This document shows positions 33,699 to 43,675 of a DNA stretch of 59,234 bases, one piece after another. How positions within the stretch are numbered: the first letter of the stretch is position 1; every line of letters starts with the position of its first letter. A program made the translations under genes and the position numbers. The stretch is from positions 1 through 59,234 of the forward strand of contig NZ_ACZP01000015.1 in NCBI RefSeq assembly GCF_000176175.1, written 5' to 3'. The notes under the pieces were generated by a model, which saw nothing but the letters and a program-made list of their open reading frames with translations, did not search any database and had not been told where the DNA came from. This DNA is from Vibrio furnissii CIP 102972 (GTDB lineage: Bacteria; Pseudomonadota; Gammaproteobacteria; Enterobacterales; Vibrionaceae).

Positions 33699-34835
33699 TT
33701 AACGAGTCAGCCAGGTGCGCGGGTTTTCCGCTTTACTGTTGCGGCGAATCTCAAAATAGAGGGCGGGACGAGATTGCCCCCCGGTGTCACCAGCCAGCGC
33801 CAATGTTTCGCCAGCCGCGACTTTATCACCCTCTTTTTTCATCAGTGTTTGGTTAAAACCATATAGCGTCATGTCGCCTTTTCCGTGGTCCAGCAGCACC
33901 ACTAAACCATAGCCGCGCAGGTATTCGGCAAACACCACCGTGCCCGGGTACACCGCTTTGACCGGCTGTCCGTAATTGGCATCAATCACCAGCCCTTTCC
34001 AATCGATTTGACCAGTTTGGCGTTCGCCAAATTGATGCAACACTTTGCCTTGCAATGGCCAAGGTAACTTACCGCGCTGACGGCTGATACCATCCATTGG
34101 CACGGCATTCCGTTTTGCAGCTTTCGCAATTTCGGCTTTGAGGCGGGTTTCATTGCGTTGCAATTCGGCCAGATACACTTTATCGCCCGAGATGCTTTTT
34201 TGAATGCTGCCCAGCGTCTGACGACGTTCGGATTGCGTTCTGGCCAGTTGGTCGCGTTTTTTCGTTTGTTGCTCCAGCAGCGCATTGATTTGGTCGCGCT
34301 CCAATTGCAACTGACGTTCGTTGTCTCGCAGCGCTTGACGCGTTGTTTCTAACGCCGCAATGGTTTCGGTTCGTGCTTTGGCCAAGTGCTGGTAATACTG
34401 ACTGATGCGATCTTCTTCCACACCATTGTTGAGTAGATCGCCACTGGCTTTGGCGCGTTGTGTGACGTAATAGGTTTGTAGCAACTCGGCCAGCTTATCG
34501 GCCTGTTGTTGACGCTGCGCTTCCAACGCCGTTATTTTTTGCTGCAATCGACCAATGTTGGCATTGGATTCTGCCAGCTGGTTCTTGGTTTGTTTGATTT
34601 GGTTTTCCAAGCCGGAAATGCCCACTTCCTGTTGCTTCAGCGTGTGTTGCAACTGGTCGAGTGTTTTCTGTTGCTGCGATAACGATTGTTGCTGACGTGA
34701 GATCTCGCTCTTGACACCTTTTAGTTCCTGTTGCGTCGCGGCAAAGGCATGGCTGGAGAGCACGCCGGCACTGAGGCACAGAATGAGCAGGCTTTGACAC
34801 AGGCGTGAAGCCGGCTGGTAAGTTGATAACGTCAT
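33699..34835 (-). CDS. envC: Murein hydrolase activator EnvC
   Basis: Periplasmic activator of the cell-separation amidases AmiA/AmiB, recruited by FtsEX. From MTLSTYQPAS it has 378 residues: a signal peptide with LLILCLSAGVLSSHAFA (cut about residue 33), a long coiled coil rich in Gln/Leu/Lys (about 40-245) and a C-terminal LytM domain (about 270-375). The catalytic HxH position reads YFE, so the zinc site is degenerate, as in E. coli EnvC, and it should activate rather than cut. An ATG at 34871 would add 12 residues. Its likely target AmiB is encoded at 47803-49521. It lies downstream of gpmM on the same strand but after that gene's terminator. Confidence 0.93.
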   Translation of the reverse strand: MTLSTYQPASRLCQSLLILCLSAGVLSSHAFAATQQELKGVKSEISRQQQSLSQQQKTLDQLQHTLKQQEVGISGLENQIKQTKNQLAESNANIGRLQQKITALEAQRQQQADKLAELLQTYYVTQRAKASGDLLNNGVEEDRISQYYQHLAKARTETIAALETTRQALRDNERQLQLERDQINALLEQQTKKRDQLARTQSERRQTLGSIQKSISGDKVYLAELQRNETRLKAEIAKAAKRNAVPMDGISRQRGKLPWPLQGKVLHQFGERQTGQIDWKGLVIDANYGQPVKAVYPGTVVFAEYLRGYGLVVLLDHGKGDMTLYGFNQTLMKKEGDKVAAGETLALAGDTGGQSRPALYFEIRRNSKAENPRTWLTR

Positions 34836-34952
34836 GTTTTTACGATAATCGCGATTGGAAGCATGGAGCACTCAGTATACCCAATGTGCAGAATGAGGCG
34901 AGTGCAGCAGGTAAAAAGTTTGCAATTGTTCCAATGTCACGGGCAAAAAAAT

Positions 34953-34982
34953 AAAAAAAGCCTCGAGCAAGTCGAGGCTTTT
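34953..34982 (-). terminator. Terminator after gpmM
   Basis: On the minus strand the stem AGCCTCGA/TCGAGGCT is followed by a run of T, 18 bases after the gpmM stop codon. Confidence 0.9.
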
Positions 34983-34999
34983 CATTCATCGTTCTGGCA

Positions 35000-36532
35000 T
35001 TAAGAGAACAGGACGTGACCTGTCATTTCCGCTGGAATGTCTTGATCGGTCAGTGCCAGCATGGTTGGTGCTAGGTCAGACAGTTTGCCGCCATCGTTCA
35101 GGGCAATGTCTTTGCTGCCGACGTAGATCAGTGGCACAGGCAGGTTGGTGTGCGCAGTGTGCACGCCGCCAGTTTCTGGGTTCACCATCATTTCCGCGTT
35201 ACCGTGGTCTGCTGTGATCAGCAGTTGACCATCTACTTCTTTGATTGCTTCAACCACACGGCCGATGCATTCATCAACTGCTTCACATGCTTTTACAGCT
35301 GCATCGTAAACGCCGGTGTGACCAACCATGTCGCCGTTCGGGTAGTTACAGATGATTGCATCGTATTTGCCTGATTTGATCGCGGCAACCAACTTGTCAG
35401 TCAGCTCTTTTGAACTCATTTCTGGTTGCAGGTCGTAGGTCGCAACTTTTGGCGAAGCCACCAGTTGACGTTCTTCACCTGGGAATTCACTTTCAACACC
35501 GCCGTTGAAGAAGAAGGTCACGTGTGCGTATTTCTCGGTTTCAGAGATACGAAGCTGCGTTTTGCCTGCTTTCGACAACCATTCGCCGTAGGTGTTATCC
35601 AGAGACGCTGGTGGGAATGCACATTGCAGCGGAATGTCTGCTGCGTATTGAGTCAGCATCACGAAGTCAACGGCTGGGAATGCTTTACGTTCGAAGCCCG
35701 CGAAATCGGTCACGAAAGTACGTGTGATTTCACGTGCGCGGTCAGCACGGTAGTTCATGAACAGCACCGCATCGCCATCACGCATGGCTGCTGAATCTTG
35801 GCCTTCAGCACGCACTTCAGTGGCTTTCACGAATTCATCGTTTTCGTCACGTGCGTAAGCGGCTTGCAGGGCTTCAACTGCAGAACCGAAGGTGAAATCA
35901 CCGTGCGCTGCAGTCAGCAGGTCGTACGCTTTTTCAACGCGATCCCAGTTGTTATCACGGTCCATGGCGTAGTAACGACCAACCAGTGACGCGATGCGAC
36001 CTTTGCCCAGTTTTGCGAATAGTTCATCAAAACGCTTTAGAGAGGCTTCTGCGCTGCGAGGTGGTGTATCACGACCGTCGAGGAAGCAGTGTAGGTAGAT
36101 TTTTTCTGCGCCACGTGCCGCTGCCAGTTCAACCGCTGCGTAGATGTGGTCTTCATGAGAGTGCACGCCACCGGGTGACATCAGGCCCATCAGGTGAACC
36201 GCTTTACCCGCTGCGACGGCTTTATCGATGGCCGCAACCAGCACTTCATTTTTTTGGAATTCGCCGTCGGCGATCGCTTTGGTGATGCGCGTCAGATCTT
36301 GGTAAACGATACGACCCGCACCAATGTTGGTGTGACCCACTTCCGAGTTACCCATTTGACCGTCAGGTAGACCGACGTCCATGCCTGAAGCAGAGATAAG
36401 CGTGTGTGGATTGTGCGCCATCAGACCGTCAAGAACCGGTGTGTTTGCGTTGTTGATCGCGTTGCTTGAGTTGTCTTCGCGGTAACCCCATCCATCTAGG
36501 ATCACCAGAGCCATAGGCTTCTTAGCTGACAT
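35000..36532 (-). CDS. gpmM: 2,3-bisphosphoglycerate-independent phosphoglycerate mutase
   Basis: It interconverts 3- and 2-phosphoglycerate in glycolysis using two manganese ions and a phosphoserine intermediate. The 510-residue protein has LDGWG (Asp13), the catalytic serine in GQMGNSEVGHTNIGAGR (Ser63), NYRADRARE and the C-terminal metal ligands in TADHGNAEMM. It belongs to the alkaline phosphatase superfamily. It is a single-gene unit upstream of envC, as in E. coli and V. cholerae. Confidence 0.97.
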   Translation of the reverse strand: MSAKKPMALVILDGWGYREDNSSNAINNANTPVLDGLMAHNPHTLISASGMDVGLPDGQMGNSEVGHTNIGAGRIVYQDLTRITKAIADGEFQKNEVLVAAIDKAVAAGKAVHLMGLMSPGGVHSHEDHIYAAVELAAARGAEKIYLHCFLDGRDTPPRSAEASLKRFDELFAKLGKGRIASLVGRYYAMDRDNNWDRVEKAYDLLTAAHGDFTFGSAVEALQAAYARDENDEFVKATEVRAEGQDSAAMRDGDAVLFMNYRADRAREITRTFVTDFAGFERKAFPAVDFVMLTQYAADIPLQCAFPPASLDNTYGEWLSKAGKTQLRISETEKYAHVTFFFNGGVESEFPGEERQLVASPKVATYDLQPEMSSKELTDKLVAAIKSGKYDAIICNYPNGDMVGHTGVYDAAVKACEAVDECIGRVVEAIKEVDGQLLITADHGNAEMMVNPETGGVHTAHTNLPVPLIYVGSKDIALNDGGKLSDLAPTMLALTDQDIPAEMTGHVLFS

Positions 36533-36696
36533 AGTTATGACCTCGTCAAATTCAAAGTAACTAGAAATCGAAATTAGCGTAATTTTACTACACTTTGGTG
36601 CGCTTGCAGTAGGTTAAGATCAATGATTCTCCCTATCAATGCAATAAAACGTTGCCTATTGATCAAAATCGGCCAGTCCGTGGCCGCAGGTCGTTC

Positions 36697-37584
36697 TCAA
36701 TACACCAATATGCTGGTGCCCATGACGGCCACCAGTGCACCCAGCCAGGCGAATCGATTCGGCCTTTGCTTGGTATAGACCCATAGTATAGGCAAAAGCA
36801 TGATGGGTGTGGTGGAAGAAAGGAGCGCCACCATGCCCACGTTGCCCTCTCGGAGTGCGTAAAGAATCAATGTCATGCCCACCGCCATCGCCAGAAAACC
36901 GTTGAGGGCGGTGATGGCAAAAATCGTGCGGTTCATCGGTTGAGTCGCACCCGCCACGCGTGAGCCGGTGGCTCGCAACACACAGTGCGCCGCGAATGCC
37001 GTCATCATTCGAATCGCCGATGCGGCCACGGGATCAATCGCCGTTTGCATGACTGGTTTGGCGATGATGCCGCCCAGCGCCTGACACGTGGCGGCGGTGA
37101 GCCCAAGCCCAACCCCGATCCAGACGTTGCCGCGGATCATCTCCAGCGTGTTGTTGGTTTGACCTCGGCGCCCGAAAAAGATCGCCGTGAGCACGCCAGA
37201 AAAGACCAAGGCGGAGCCGAGCAGTTCGCCCGACGTCATGCGTTCGCTAAACAGGAAGTAGCCTAAAATGGCGGAAAACACCGCGTGGCAGGAGAAGAGC
37301 AACCCGGCCTGGCGCGGCCCCATGCGGTTGAGACACGCAAACAGCGCCGTATCGCCAATAAAAATTCCGATCAAGCCCGATAGCATCATCGGCGTGACCG
37401 CACTGACCTCGACGCTCGACCAGCCACCACTCAGCAGCGCAATGCTCCCCAAAATCACCGACGTGCATCCCATGCGCCAGCGGCTGTATGCAAAGGTGCC
37501 TAGATGGCGAGCGGGTGTCACCGACATCAGGCCAGCGATGGCCCACAAAAAGGCAGCGGCGAGCGCGAGCCACTCGAATCCCAT
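36697..37584 (-). CDS. DMT superfamily (EamA-type) transporter
   Basis: An inner-membrane protein of 295 residues from MGFEWLALAAAFLWAIAGL, with about ten hydrophobic segments arranged as two EamA repeats (roughly 1-135 and 150-290). The first repeat contains the typical LIGIFIGDTALFACLNRMGP and the second GNVGMVALLSSTTPIMLLPI. An in-frame ATG 13 codons upstream is less likely: AAGGA sits 8 bases before the chosen ATG. EamA proteins export metabolites or drugs, but no substrate can be inferred. It has no operon partner. Confidence 0.87.
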   Translation of the reverse strand: MGFEWLALAAAFLWAIAGLMSVTPARHLGTFAYSRWRMGCTSVILGSIALLSGGWSSVEVSAVTPMMLSGLIGIFIGDTALFACLNRMGPRQAGLLFSCHAVFSAILGYFLFSERMTSGELLGSALVFSGVLTAIFFGRRGQTNNTLEMIRGNVWIGVGLGLTAATCQALGGIIAKPVMQTAIDPVAASAIRMMTAFAAHCVLRATGSRVAGATQPMNRTIFAITALNGFLAMAVGMTLILYALREGNVGMVALLSSTTPIMLLPILWVYTKQRPNRFAWLGALVAVMGTSILVY

Positions 37585-37718
37585 AACATCGTCCTTGGGT
37601 ATGCGGGAAAAATAGGCTCTCAATATGCCACTAAGGCTGGGGAAAACAAAGCAAATTCAAGGCGCCGGATGTCCCGTCCACAGGGGCATCCGACAAACGC
37701 GTTCAAGCGCTGGGGAGG

Positions 37719-39599
37719 TTATACTTTAAAGCGACTGATTTCTTGGCGCATCGCATCGGCCGCTTGGTGCATCTCGCTTGCACTTTCGCTGCTTTGTTGC
37801 GCTTGGGCGGCGAGATCATCCGAAGCGTCTTTGATGCCTTGCGTGTTGCGACTGATGTCTTCACTCACTGCGCGTTGCTCTTCAGCAGCACTGGCGATTT
37901 GCAACGCCATGTCGTTGATCTCATTGATGGCCTGCGTGATGCTGCTGAGGCTATCTTGCGCTTGCTGCGCGTAAGAGACGCTGCTATCGGCGAGCGAGGT
38001 ACTGGCTTCCATGCTCTCCACCGCCTGCTGCGTATTGCGTTGCAGGGTTTCAATCATGGTGCGAATCTCTTCGGTGGAGCCGTGTGTGCGTTGGCTCAGC
38101 ACGCGCACTTCATCAGCCACCACGGCAAAGCCTCGGCCTTGTTCTCCGGCGCGCGCTGCTTCGATGGCAGCGTTGAGTGCCAATAGGTTGGTCTGTTCTG
38201 CAATGCCTTGAATGGTCGACAAAATCTGGTTGATGCTCTGCGCGTTGCTTTCCAGTTCCCGAATCACGCTGGCAGCGCTGGTGACTTGATTAGCCAGATC
38301 GGTGATGGCTTGACGGTTTTTGCCAATCACTTGCTGGCCGTCTTCACATGCAGACGATGACGCTTGCGATGCGTTGGCAGTCAATTCCGCATGGCTGGCG
38401 ACCTCGGCCGCAGTGGCCGACATTTCGTGAATCGCGGTGGCGATCTGGTTGACGTCGTCTTGTTGGTGTTTCACGCGATCCGTCGATTGAATCGACAGTG
38501 ATTTTGCATGCTGCGCTTGGCTCGACAAGTTGTGACTGTGTTCCACGATGTCTTTGAGCATCATCTGCATCTGGCTGATGAACTGATTGACCTTCTCAGC
38601 CAGCTCACCAATTTCATCTTTGCGTTCAATATTGACGCGTTGAGTTAAATCGCCTTCCCCGCGTGACAGCTCTTCCAGCGCGCCGGACAGCACTTGCAGC
38701 GGTTGCAGCAGACGATTGACCACCCAAGTACTGGCCAAGGCGATCAGCACATACAGAATCAACGTGGCGATGGAGGTAAAGGTGATTTGCTCACTGACCG
38801 AGGCATACGCCATGTCGTGATCCACCACAATCCCCAGCAGCCAATTGGTGCCCGCAATCTTGCTGACGTAGATGAGTTGGTCATCGCGACCGGGCCATTG
38901 GATTTGGCGCGCATCATCTGCTGCAGCGAGTTGTTGCATGGTTTGAACATTCAGTTGGGCGTTCAGCTCGGTGAGTGGTTTTTGACTCAGCTTTTCATCT
39001 TGGTAAGCGACGATTTTATTGTTGCCATCGACTAAAAATGCAAAGCCATTGTTGTCGAGTTTGATGCTCAACACTTGTTTGATCAGGTTGGTGACTGTTA
39101 AATCTGCCGCCAAAACACCATCGCGTTTGCCGTGGAACGCTTTGGCAAAACTGACCACAATGCTACCGTCAAAGTCTTGATACGGTTCGGTGAGGATCAA
39201 GCCGTTGCTGGCCATCGCATCTTGATACCAAGGACGTGTACGTGGGTCGTAATCGGCTGGCCAATCTTCGCTTTTGTCGCCGTACGCAATGGTGCCGTCG
39301 TTAAAGGCGGCATACACCGACAAAAATTGACCGGCATGTTTGGTCAGTAACAGTTCACGGTCGGCATTGTCGCCACTGGCGATGCGCGGTTCGTTGGCTA
39401 ACATCATGTCGCTGCGAATTTCGAGCCAGTCATTGATGTAGCGGTTGGTCGCGAGGCTGACGTTGGCCATCTCGCTGTTGATTGACTTCGTCGTCTCTTG
39501 CCGTAGCTGGCTGATGGAGTTCCACGCCTGCACACCACTGACGATGGCAATGATGATCGCTATCGCGACCTGAATTTTAAACTTTATTGTATGTCTCAT
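37719..39599 (-). CDS. Methyl-accepting chemotaxis protein with periplasmic Cache domain
   Basis: A 626-residue chemoreceptor. It has a first membrane segment at about 8-25, a periplasmic double Cache-like sensor (about 30-270, with DPRTRPWYQDA and FAFLVDGNNKIVAY, typical of small-ligand or amino-acid sensing), a second membrane segment at about 275-300, a HAMP domain and a long cytoplasmic signalling coil. The CheA/CheW-contact hairpin contains EQTNLLALNAAIEAARAGEQ followed by GRGFAVVADEVR. There is no C-terminal CheR-tethering pentapeptide; it ends EISRFKV. The ligand is not known. Confidence 0.94.
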   Translation of the reverse strand: MRHTIKFKIQVAIAIIIAIVSGVQAWNSISQLRQETTKSINSEMANVSLATNRYINDWLEIRSDMMLANEPRIASGDNADRELLLTKHAGQFLSVYAAFNDGTIAYGDKSEDWPADYDPRTRPWYQDAMASNGLILTEPYQDFDGSIVVSFAKAFHGKRDGVLAADLTVTNLIKQVLSIKLDNNGFAFLVDGNNKIVAYQDEKLSQKPLTELNAQLNVQTMQQLAAADDARQIQWPGRDDQLIYVSKIAGTNWLLGIVVDHDMAYASVSEQITFTSIATLILYVLIALASTWVVNRLLQPLQVLSGALEELSRGEGDLTQRVNIERKDEIGELAEKVNQFISQMQMMLKDIVEHSHNLSSQAQHAKSLSIQSTDRVKHQQDDVNQIATAIHEMSATAAEVASHAELTANASQASSSACEDGQQVIGKNRQAITDLANQVTSAASVIRELESNAQSINQILSTIQGIAEQTNLLALNAAIEAARAGEQGRGFAVVADEVRVLSQRTHGSTEEIRTMIETLQRNTQQAVESMEASTSLADSSVSYAQQAQDSLSSITQAINEINDMALQIASAAEEQRAVSEDISRNTQGIKDASDDLAAQAQQSSESASEMHQAADAMRQEISRFKV

Positions 39600-39820
39600 A
39601 GTCTACCTTACCTGCCGGACAACCTGATGCCGCGAATAGATCGTACTGAAATTTAATCCAATAAGCGTGAATAGTTAATTTAAATTACTGAAATACGGTA
39701 ATTTTTAATGTTTTATCACCAAAAGCCTAAGAAATTATCGTTTCAATTAACTTGATCGGGATCGATTATTAATTGATCAACAGTCGTGTGGATAAGGGAA
39801 TTATGGACGAAAATGATGAA

Positions 39821-39856
39821 CTCGTGACTTGTGTGCCAGAAAACACAAGTCACGAG
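39821..39856 (-). terminator. Long hairpin at the 3' end of the SLC13-type gene
   Basis: A perfect 14-bp stem (CTCGTGACTTGTGT/ACACAAGTCACGAG) with an 8-base loop lies 9 bases after the stop codon of the minus-strand transporter. The following T run is poor (TTCATCATTTT), so it may be a weak terminator or an mRNA-stabilising end. Confidence 0.55.
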
Positions 39857-39865
39857 TGAAGCCGG

Positions 39866-41282
39866 TTAGCCCAGAATGGCGGCGGTAATATAGACGATGA
39901 CCAAACCAATTAATCCAATAATTAAGCCAGTTTTGGCCATATCTTTGCTTTGAATCAGGCCGGTCGAGTAGGCGAGGGAGTTGGGCGGGGTCGACACTGG
40001 CAGAATCATCCCCAATGAGGCGGAGAATGCGACCACAACCAACAGGCCTTGCAATCCGCCCACCTCGTTGAGGCTGCTCATGGTGGTGCCAATGGCAGCG
40101 GCAATTGGCATCAACAAGTTCGCGGTGGCGGTGTTGGACATGAAGTTGGCCATCAGCCAGCAGACCAGCGACAGCGTGATCACCACCGACATCGGCGACA
40201 GCGATTCATAATCGATGGCATGTGCCAGCGCTTGTGCCAAGCCGGTCTGTTCCAAACCAATCCCAATGGCTATCCCCCCGGCCACCAACCACAGCACATC
40301 CCAGTTGATCTGCTTCAGCTCTTCTTTGCCCATGATGCCCGTCAGCGTAAACACAGCCAGCGGAATGATCGAGACTACATAAGTGTTCATGCCGTGCAGT
40401 GATGTGGTCATCCACAGCACAATGGTGGCGGCAAAGGTGAGATACACCACGATGGCGCGCCAGTTGCGCTGAAACGTGCCGTCGAGTTTGAGTGTCATGG
40501 TCGGTTGCGATGAAGGAAACAGCTTTTGCAGCAAGAACCAAGCGATGGTCAATTGGATCATCACAAACGGCAAGCCCATCATCATCCACGATAAAAAGCT
40601 GATGCTGTTCTCACCGGTCAAATATTGCAGGGCAATGGCGTTCGGCGGTGTGCCGATGGGGGTGGCAATCCCGCCGGTGTTTGCTGCAATCGGAATACAC
40701 AGCACCAGCGCTTTAATGCCCAAATCGCCTTTGGGTGCTGAGGCAACAATCGGCCCAAGCAGCGCCAGCATCATGACCGTGGTGGCGGTGTTGGACATGA
40801 ACATCGAGAACACCGAGGTGATCAGCATCAGGCCGAGCATGATGTATTTCGGTTGGTTGCCAAAGGGCTTAAGCAGTACGCGTGCTAAGTTGTTGTCGAG
40901 TTCGTACTTCGACGCTGCAATTGCCAGCGCAAATCCCCCCATAAACAGAATGATGATGGGGGGATGAAAAGGCACTGAAAATGTCGGTATACGGCAGCAA
41001 GTGGCCGAGTTCATGACCATCGACCGGTGCGCGGAACGGATGCAGCCCTTTGTCGGAGATCATCACCAATTCCAACGCAATGATCAGAATCGACGTGGCA
41101 AACACTGGCACAGGTTCCAGAACCCACAACAGGGCGGCTAATAAAAAAATCGCCAAAAGACGGTGTTGGACCAATGTGAGATCGTCAATTGGGATGGCAT
41201 CGATGGGCAACATCAATACCAGAATCGGGAGTCCGAAACTGAGTGCGAGCCGCAGGAGAAGGCCCTTATCCAGAGTCTGCAT
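39866..41282 (-). pseudogene. SLC13/DASS family anion:sodium symporter, frameshifted
   Basis: Two overlapping minus-strand frames together make one full-length transporter of about 470 residues of the divalent anion:Na+ symporter family (di/tricarboxylate or sulfate type). The N-terminal part (start at 41282, AAGGAAG seven bases upstream) reads normally to PYTDIFSAFSSP, then leaves frame. The rest (SSPIIILFMGGFALAIAASK onward, with GTPPNAIA and the end VSTPPNSLAYSTG) is in the next frame to 39866. The break is at a run of six G on the plus strand (40958-40963); five would restore one frame. The remainder is intact, so the lesion is recent, reversible or a sequencing error. The substrate is undetermined. 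Confidence 0.85.
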
Positions 41283-41408
41283 AGCGTCTTCCTTGGTGAG
41301 TTCGACAAGATTGCAGCTAGGGTAACGCGTTGAATGACAAAGGTCTTAGAGGGGTGACAAAGTTTTACGTTTTTGGCGCGCTGGGCGAAAAGAAGTGTGC
41401 TGGCCGTC

Positions 41409-41442
41409 AAAAACAAACATCCCGGCGCGCGGGCCGGGATGT
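41409..41442 (-). terminator. Terminator after psd
   Basis: On the minus strand the stem ACATCCCGG/CCGGGATGT is followed by TTGTTTTT, about 10 bases after the psd stop. Confidence 0.88.
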
Positions 41443-41451
41443 GAATGGCGA

Positions 41452-42309
41452 TTAAGCTTTGTGGGCGTATGGCGCGCCAAGGCGAGTGGTGACGTTGAGC
41501 TGCATGCTATCATCAAAACGAATCGCATCTTTTGCGAACAGGTTAATGACGGTCGACCCCAGCTTAAAGCGGCCCATCTCTTCCCCTTTTTTCAGCACAA
41601 CGGCTTTGTTGCCAGTTGCGGGGTAATCCCAACGGTAGACTGTGTTGCCGCGCGGTGGTGTGACGGTGCCGGCCCAGACGAGTTCAATGCTGCCCACGAT
41701 GGTGGCGCCAACCAGCACTTGGGCCATTGGGCCGAATTCTGTATCGAAAATACACACCACGCGTTCGTTACGCGCGAACAGATTTGGTACGTTGGCTGCG
41801 GTCAATGGGTTCACCGAGAACAGATCGCCCGGGACATAAATCATCTGGCGCAATGTGCCGTCACATGGCATGTGTACGCGGTGGTAGTCACTCGGCGATA
41901 GGTAAAGTGTGGCGAACTCACCGGCCGTGAATTCTTCGGCCAGTTTGGCATCGCCGCCAAGCAGCGTTTGCGCGGAGAAATCATGGCCTTTCGCTTGAAT
42001 CAGTTTGCCGTCGTGGATGGGGCCAAACTGACTGACGCACGCATCGGCGGGGTGCGTGATCACGTCATCGCCTTGTGCGAGTGGGCGAGCATCCGGCTTG
42101 AGTTCACGGACAAAAAATTCATTAAAAGTTTTAAAATGCTTTGGATCGGAGTGCAATGCTTCGTCCATGTTGACGTTGTATTGCTTGATAAACCAGCGAA
42201 TGATGGCTGTGGTTAGACCGCCGGCTTTGGCTGATGCCAATTTGCCCATCAAACGGGTCAGGCCGTGTTGTGGAATCCAGTATTGCAGTCCAACTTTAAT
42301 CTTGTCCAT
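41452..42309 (-). CDS. psd: Phosphatidylserine decarboxylase proenzyme
   Basis: It decarboxylates phosphatidylserine to phosphatidylethanolamine at the inner membrane, directly after PssA. The 285-residue proenzyme carries the self-cleavage motif LGST at 250-253 (cut between Gly251 and Ser252; the serine becomes the pyruvoyl cofactor). YLSPSDYHRVHMPCDG is the conserved His/Asp region. It follows rsgA on the same strand with a gap of about 145 bases containing a hairpin (CGAGAGC/GTTCTCG). The orn, rsgA, psd order matches E. coli. Confidence 0.96.
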   Translation of the reverse strand: MDKIKVGLQYWIPQHGLTRLMGKLASAKAGGLTTAIIRWFIKQYNVNMDEALHSDPKHFKTFNEFFVRELKPDARPLAQGDDVITHPADACVSQFGPIHDGKLIQAKGHDFSAQTLLGGDAKLAEEFTAGEFATLYLSPSDYHRVHMPCDGTLRQMIYVPGDLFSVNPLTAANVPNLFARNERVVCIFDTEFGPMAQVLVGATIVGSIELVWAGTVTPPRGNTVYRWDYPATGNKAVVLKKGEEMGRFKLGSTVINLFAKDAIRFDDSMQLNVTTRLGAPYAHKA

Positions 42310-42453
42310 TGTAAGTCATTCCAATGTGTTTAATTTGGGGTGTTTAATCTTTGGGCGCGGAATGTTACTGAAAATCGTGAATGATGTCAGCATTTATCCC
42401 CGCAAGAACGAGAACCGCTCTCGTTTTATCTCACTGACGAAAGCGGAACCACG

Positions 42454-43515
42454 TTACAGATCGGCTTTTTTATTCCGCGAGTATTGTCGGTTAGCTTTGT
42501 TTTCCACCATGCTTTCGATGATGCGATGATAGTTCTCAAAGCGTGTCGCACTGATCTCACCTTTTTCGACGGCTTCACGCAGCATGCAACCCGGATCATC
42601 GCCGTGTTTGCAGTCGCGGAATTTACAGCCCCCTAGATAAGGACGGAACTCGACAAACGCTTTGGTGACATCTTCCGCTTCCAAGTGCCAGAGGCCAAAT
42701 TCGCGTACCCCCGGTGAATCGATCAGATTGCCGCCGGATGGAATATGGTACAGACGCGCCGCCGTTGTGGTGTGTTGGCCCAGACCTGAGTTTTCAGAAA
42801 TTTCGCCTTCTTCCACCATTTCGTCCAATTCGGGCATCAGCGCGTTCACTAAGCTGGATTTCCCGACTCCGGATTGACCGACAAAAATATTGGTGCGATC
42901 GCGCAGTTTGGCTTCCAGCGCTTCAATGCCTTCGCCACTGTTTTTACTCACGTACAGCACGTCGTAGCCAATTTTCTCGTAGGCCGATAACCACTGTTCA
43001 TACTGCGCGCGCTGGTCTTTATCCAACAAGTCGACTTTGTTGAGCACCAGCAATGGGGCGATGGCGAGCGTTTCGGCAGCAATCAGATAGCGGTCAATGA
43101 TATTGAGCGACAACTCAGGCAGCACCGACGAGACGATGACCATCTGATTGACGTTGGCCGCAACGGGTTTTAACCCATCGTAGTAATCGGGACGTGTCAG
43201 CACGGAGGTGCGTGGTTCAACCGCTTCCACCACGCCGGAAATCCCCGCCATGGTTTCGATGCCCGGACGCCAGATCACGCGATCGCCAGAGACCAAACTC
43301 TCAATGCCCCGGCGCAGGTTACAGCGATGAATGGCCTGAGTTTCAGGATCTTCAATATCCGCATGTTGACCGAAACGGGTGATCACCAAGCCAGTTTTGG
43401 CGTTCTCCAGCATCGACTCATCCCACTGAACGGTTTCTTCCTGCTTCAGTTTGCGGTGCTGGTTATTTCGTACGCGCCTTACCTGACCTTTTGTCAGCTT
43501 CTTTTTCTTTGCCAC
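42454..43515 (-). CDS. rsgA: Small ribosomal subunit biogenesis GTPase RsgA
   Basis: A circularly permuted GTPase that helps late 30S maturation and releases RbfA. The 353-residue protein has a basic N-terminal tail, an OB fold (about 40-110), the permuted GTPase order NKVD at 159-162, then GQSGVGKS at 213-220 and DSPG at 266-269, and a C-terminal zinc site with Cys297, Cys302, His304 and Cys310. It is divergent from orn, with about 160 bases between the two starts. Confidence 0.96.
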   Translation of the reverse strand: MAKKKKLTKGQVRRVRNNQHRKLKQEETVQWDESMLENAKTGLVITRFGQHADIEDPETQAIHRCNLRRGIESLVSGDRVIWRPGIETMAGISGVVEAVEPRTSVLTRPDYYDGLKPVAANVNQMVIVSSVLPELSLNIIDRYLIAAETLAIAPLLVLNKVDLLDKDQRAQYEQWLSAYEKIGYDVLYVSKNSGEGIEALEAKLRDRTNIFVGQSGVGKSSLVNALMPELDEMVEEGEISENSGLGQHTTTAARLYHIPSGGNLIDSPGVREFGLWHLEAEDVTKAFVEFRPYLGGCKFRDCKHGDDPGCMLREAVEKGEISATRFENYHRIIESMVENKANRQYSRNKKADL

Positions 43516-43675
43516 TCTGTTCTACTTTCGTGTTGCTGGACGGCATGAAGGAAGAGATTGTTCCCCTTCGCCGCCCGGTTTAGTACGTGTTATCAGACAC
43601 AGCCGATAATTTGATTTGTACAGACTTGGGTATATAGTACCTGCTTTATCGACAAACCTATATAGGTACTCCTCT

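Noticed and set aside
37665..37694. Hairpin CGGATG/CATCCG after the chemoreceptor gene as a terminator
   Set aside because: There is no T tract on the relevant strand, so I could not support it as a Rho-independent terminator.
39787..39795. Perfect DnaA box TGTGGATAA near the chemoreceptor gene
   Set aside because: A single isolated box without partners; likely chance in A/T-rich DNA.
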